Origin: Bacillota bacterium
Lineage (GTDB): Bacteria; Bacillota; Clostridia; Oscillospirales; Ruminococcaceae
Assembly (NCBI GenBank): GCA_023457175.1
Contig: JAEWMM010000153.1
Span: 1 to 7,217, forward strand
Direction: 5' to 3'
DNA length: 7,217 nucleotides
In this document: one piece after another, positions 4,862-7,217 of the stretch
Numbering within the stretch: position 1 is the first letter of the stretch
How the letters are laid out: each line of letters begins with the position of its first letter
Made by a program: the position numbers and the translations under genes
The notes under the pieces: model-generated
What the model was told of the DNA's origin: nothing
Databases searched by the model: none
Seen by the model: the letters and a program-made list of their open reading frames with translations, nothing else

Positions 4862-5650
4862 TCAGCCGAGCGCCACGTCGAGCACCATCATGACAATAAA
4901 ACCTGTCAGCACGCCGACGGTGGCAACCCGCTTATTATCTTTAAACGATTCAGGAATCAGTTCGGAGCAGACCACCGAAATCATGGCGCCCGCTGAAAAG
5001 GCCAGCGTAATGGGCAGCGCCGAGCGCATAGCAAGCGCAAAAAACACGCCCAACACACCGGCTATCGGCTCTACAATGCCGGACGCCTGCCCCACCAAAA
5101 AGCTCTTAAGACGGCTTGCGCCGTCCCGGCGCAGCGGCATGGCGACACAGGTCCCTTCGGGAAAGTTCTGCAGCCCGATACCCAGCGCCAGCATCATCGC
5201 TGTGATCAGCGAGGTTCCTTCAATGCCCAATGCCACGCTGCCAAACGCCACGCCGACGGCCAGTCCTTCGGGTATATTATGCAGCGTAACCGCCGAGGTT
5301 ATGAGGATGGAACGCCGCACCCGACCCCCGTTCTGGTTGGCAAAACGCGCTCTGGATAAAAACGCATCGGACAAAACGACGAATGCGCCGCCTGCGGCAA
5401 AGCCGATGGCTGCCGTCAGCCAGGCGTTGCGGCCCAGCTCAACAGCCAGCTCAATAGCCGGCGACAGCAGCGACCAGAACGACGCGGCAATCATAACACC
5501 GGCGGCAAAGCCCATCATCATGTCGAGCACTTTCTGATTCACCGACTTAAAAAAGAAAACCAGAGAAGCGCCCAAGGCGGTGACGCCGTATGTAAACAGC
5601 GTCGCCAAGAGCCCCTGATGCACCGGGGACAACGAAGCAAACCAAGACAA
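4862..5650 (-). CDS. ZIP family (GufA-type) divalent metal transporter
   Basis: 262 residues from a TTG start; imports zinc or other divalent cations across the cytoplasmic membrane. About eight hydrophobic segments are seen. The TM4 metal site HNIPEGLAVG (His124, Asn125, Glu128) and the TM5 site QNFPEG (Gln161, Asn162, Glu165) are present. The Gln in place of His in TM5 is usual for the GufA branch. Further acidic residues lie in GIVEP (Glu194) and CSELIPES (Glu230, Glu234). The loop before TM4 is basic and lacks the His cluster seen in many ZIPs. Upstream in-frame ATGs (5680, 5668, 5656) have no usable ribosome binding site, whereas GGAGG at 5658-5662 is 7 nt ahead of TTG 5650. The preceding secF is separated by a strong terminator, so a promoter should lie within about 100 nt upstream, but none is clear. 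Confidence 0.92.
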   Translation of the reverse strand: MSWFASLSPVHQGLLATLFTYGVTALGASLVFFFKSVNQKVLDMMMGFAAGVMIAASFWSLLSPAIELAVELGRNAWLTAAIGFAAGGAFVVLSDAFLSRARFANQNGGRVRRSILITSAVTLHNIPEGLAVGVAFGSVALGIEGTSLITAMMLALGIGLQNFPEGTCVAMPLRRDGASRLKSFLVGQASGIVEPIAGVLGVFFALAMRSALPITLAFSAGAMISVVCSELIPESFKDNKRVATVGVLTGFIVMMVLDVALG

Positions 5651-5657
5651 GTTCATC

Positions 5658-5662
5658 CCTCC
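5658..5662 (-). promoter_or_regulatory. Ribosome binding site that supports a TTG start for the ZIP gene
   Basis: GGAGG on the minus strand with a 7-nt gap to TTG at 5650. The ATG at 5656 is only 1 nt away and is too close to be used efficiently. The ATGs at 5668 and 5680 lie upstream of or overlap the site. The protein that starts at TTG (SWFASLSPVHQ...) has the N-terminus expected for this family. Confidence 0.6.
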
Positions 5663-5752
5663 GAACATAAAGCTTTTCATGTTAGCTTATGCGCACAGAG
5701 ACGTTCTTGCTACGGCAGCGCTTGGCGGGAGCGGACAGCGCCGATAACAAAA

Positions 5753-5796
5753 CGGCAGGGCTGCGACAAAATCAAACGCAGCCCTGCCGATTTTTT
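5753..5796. terminator. Strong terminator downstream of secF
   Basis: CGGCAGGGCTGCG (5753-5765) pairs perfectly over 13 bp with 5777-5789, with an 11-nt A-rich loop. The minus strand, which serves secDF, continues TTTTGTTATC; the plus strand continues ATTTTTT. It begins about 70 nt after the secF stop and separates the secDF operon from the ZIP gene. It could act in both directions. Confidence 0.88.
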
Positions 5797-5858
5797 CCGC
5801 TACCTCACAAAAATCGACCTAACCATATTAGGGCAGTTTTTATGGAACGATAGACACG

Positions 5859-6779
5859 TTAAGCCGTTTTTTTCTTCTGCCAGATCACCCACAGCATGGT
5901 GGCGATGCACAGCGAGGAATAGCAGCCCGAGATCATGCCGATGATCATTGGGACAGAAAACGACAGAATAGAGGTGACGTTGTACAAATAGGCGACGACC
6001 GAAACGACGACCATCGAGCAGACGGTGGTGATGCTGGTCATCAGCGAGCGGGTGAACGACTGGTTCAGGCTCAGATCCATCATCTCTTCAAGCGGCATGG
6101 TGTTGCCATAGAGGCGCTTATTTTCACGCACACGGTCGTAGATGACGATGGTGTCGTTAAGCGAATAGCCCAAAATAGTCAGGCACACCGCAATAAAGTT
6201 GGCGTTGATTGAAATGCCAAACAGCACAAACACCGCAAAGACCATAAGCAGGTCGTGTATCAGTGCGACAACCGCGGTGATACCCGCCGACCAGCCGCCG
6301 ATCTTTTTAAACCGCAGGCTGATATAAACCACCATGAGCAGTGAAGCAAACGCTACGGCGGTCAGGCTCTTAATCAGAAATTCTTTGCCAATGGTAGGGC
6401 TGATGACGCTGACCGAAGCGGTGGCAAGGTTGTAGTCCCTGTACTTTTCGACAAGCGCCGTGGCCAGCTCGGCCTGCTTGTCCGCGTTAAGTCCCTCACT
6501 GGTGGGCAGCGAAATGACAAAGTTCTGTGTGCCGGTCGCGATATCGGTAGATTTCTGCAACGAAACCTTCTGCTCTAAAACCGATTCAACCGTCTGCTGG
6601 AACTCGGCCTGGTCAACATCGCCGGTATAGGAATAGGTGATAAGCGCGCCGCCCTTAAACTGAATGTCCAGATCGACGCCGAACAGCACGGCACCGACCA
6701 GCATAATGGCAATCAGCGCAATCGAAAGTCCAAAATAGATCTTACGATGCCCGTAAAAACGAATATTCCACTTTTTCAT
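5859..6779 (-). CDS. secF: SecF protein translocase subunit
   Basis: 306 residues, the normal length. SecF partners SecD in the membrane complex that uses the proton gradient to help pull secreted proteins through SecYEG. Visible features are a first membrane helix (about 15-35), the FKGG motif (41-44) that follows it, a periplasmic-side domain (about 50-130), and five further helices (about 138-155, 163-188, 194-214, 248-267 and 272-298). The SecF signature LGYSLNDTIVIYDRVREN (203-220) is complete. The start codon overlaps the stop of secD by one base (TGATG), with GGAGG 9 nt upstream inside secD, so translation is probably coupled. A strong terminator follows. Confidence 0.97.
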   Translation of the reverse strand: MKKWNIRFYGHRKIYFGLSIALIAIMLVGAVLFGVDLDIQFKGGALITYSYTGDVDQAEFQQTVESVLEQKVSLQKSTDIATGTQNFVISLPTSEGLNADKQAELATALVEKYRDYNLATASVSVISPTIGKEFLIKSLTAVAFASLLMVVYISLRFKKIGGWSAGITAVVALIHDLLMVFAVFVLFGISINANFIAVCLTILGYSLNDTIVIYDRVRENKRLYGNTMPLEEMMDLSLNQSFTRSLMTSITTVCSMVVVSVVAYLYNVTSILSFSVPMIIGMISGCYSSLCIATMLWVIWQKKKTA

Positions 6780-7217
6780 CAGTTCTTACCTCCGTACAGC
6801 GCGGGATTACGCATGGCGCTGAAGCGTGAGACCGACTTAAGCAGCAGCTTGGAGACGAACACGCCCATGAGCAGATTCAGGATAACGCCGACAAGCAGCG
6901 TGTAGCCAAAGGAGTAAATGGTGCCTGAGGCCGAAACGCCGAACATGAAGAACACCGGCGACAGAATACGTGAAAAGAGGCTGTCGGGCGGGCCGAAGGC
7001 GCCCATTAAAATGATCGACACGATGATGACCGTCACGTTGCCGTCCAGAATTGCCGCAAAGGCGCGCTTAAAGCCCGAATCGACCGCGGCGTCGATAGAA
7101 CGACCGTTGGCCAGCTCTTCCTTTATGCGCTCGGCGGTGATGATGTTGGCGTCAACGCCAAAGCCGATGGCCAGAATGATGCCGGCGATGCCGGGCAGCG
7201 TGAGCGTAAAGGACGGG
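6779..7217 (-). CDS. secD: SecD protein translocase subunit (C-terminal part; N-terminus beyond window)
   Basis: The frame is open to the right edge, giving 145 residues that are roughly the last third of SecD. It starts within the conserved membrane block FTLTLPGIAGI, followed by GFGVDANIITAERIKEEL (19-36, the SecD VDAN...ERI-EE motif) and FKRAFAAILDGNVTVII. Three more hydrophobic segments follow before a short basic tail. The Met at 7036 is internal, not a start. This is a stand-alone SecD, not a SecDF fusion, because secF begins at its stop codon. Nothing unusual is seen apart from the window-edge truncation. Confidence 0.96.
   Translation of the reverse strand, partial: PSFTLTLPGIAGIILAIGFGVDANIITAERIKEELANGRSIDAAVDSGFKRAFAAILDGNVTVIIVSIILMGAFGPPDSLFSRILSPVFFMFGVSASGTIYSFGYTLLVGVILNLLMGVFVSKLLLKSVSRFSAMRNPALYGGKN

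Noticed and set aside
4716..5537. A 273-codon plus-strand open frame antisense to the ZIP gene
   Set aside because: No ribosome binding site and a low-complexity Ser/Pro/Ala-rich translation. The opposite strand encodes a clear eight-segment ZIP transporter across most of it.
5819..5833. A small hairpin CCTAA/TTAGG after secF
   Set aside because: Only 5 A/T-rich pairs, and the much stronger terminator at 5753-5796 explains the region.
6779..7036. A short 85-residue protein starting at Met 7036
   Set aside because: The frame continues upstream to the window edge with conserved SecD motifs, so the Met is internal.

Overview
The window looks like ordinary core chromosome from an endospore-forming member of the Clostridia, most likely near the Oscillospiraceae/Ruminococcaceae. 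The evidence is a spoIVB sporulation protease, a clostridial DUF421-DUF4363 gene pair, separate secD and secF genes, strong GGAGG-type ribosome binding sites and moderately high GC. No mobile element, tRNA, rRNA or CRISPR array was seen.

Layout, left to right. Positions 1-1211 (minus) hold nearly all of spoIVB, cut at its C-terminus by the window edge. A divergent intergenic region (about 1212-1507) carries sigma-G-like promoter motifs in both directions, an operator-like dyad and one copy of a short intergenic repeat. A two-gene plus-strand operon follows: a DUF421 (YetF-like) membrane protein at 1508-2188 and a DUF4363 protein at 2185-2565, overlapping by 4 bases. It ends at a strong bidirectional terminator (2649-2691) shared with the convergent nrdR gene (2726-3181, minus). 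nrdR has its own clear sigma-A promoter, just downstream of a small uncharacterised Cys-containing protein (3274-3558, minus). Positions 3559-4025 have no convincing gene. They are rich in secondary structure: an 18-bp perfect hairpin, a second terminator-like hairpin, an 86% GC block, and the terminator of the next gene. Next come a TIM-barrel isomerase/epimerase-like protein (4026-4799, minus) and a GufA-type ZIP metal transporter (4862-5650, minus), probably co-transcribed. A strong terminator (5753-5796) separates these from the secF-secD pair (5859 to beyond the right edge, minus), where the stop of secD overlaps the start of secF by one base.

How the genes work together. SpoIVB is the forespore-secreted signalling protease that triggers processing of pro-sigma-K. 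The adjacent DUF421-DUF4363 operon may also be a spore-membrane function, but only family knowledge and weak promoter motifs support this. NrdR represses ribonucleotide reductase genes, none of which lie here. SecD and SecF form the accessory motor complex of the Sec translocon. The ZIP transporter could supply a divalent metal to the TIM-barrel enzyme next to it, which is speculation from adjacency. I found no convincing new multi-gene system. The most unusual parts are the structured intergenic region 3559-4025, the short repeat it shares with the spoIVB/DUF421 intergenic region, and the small Cys-containing protein upstream of nrdR.
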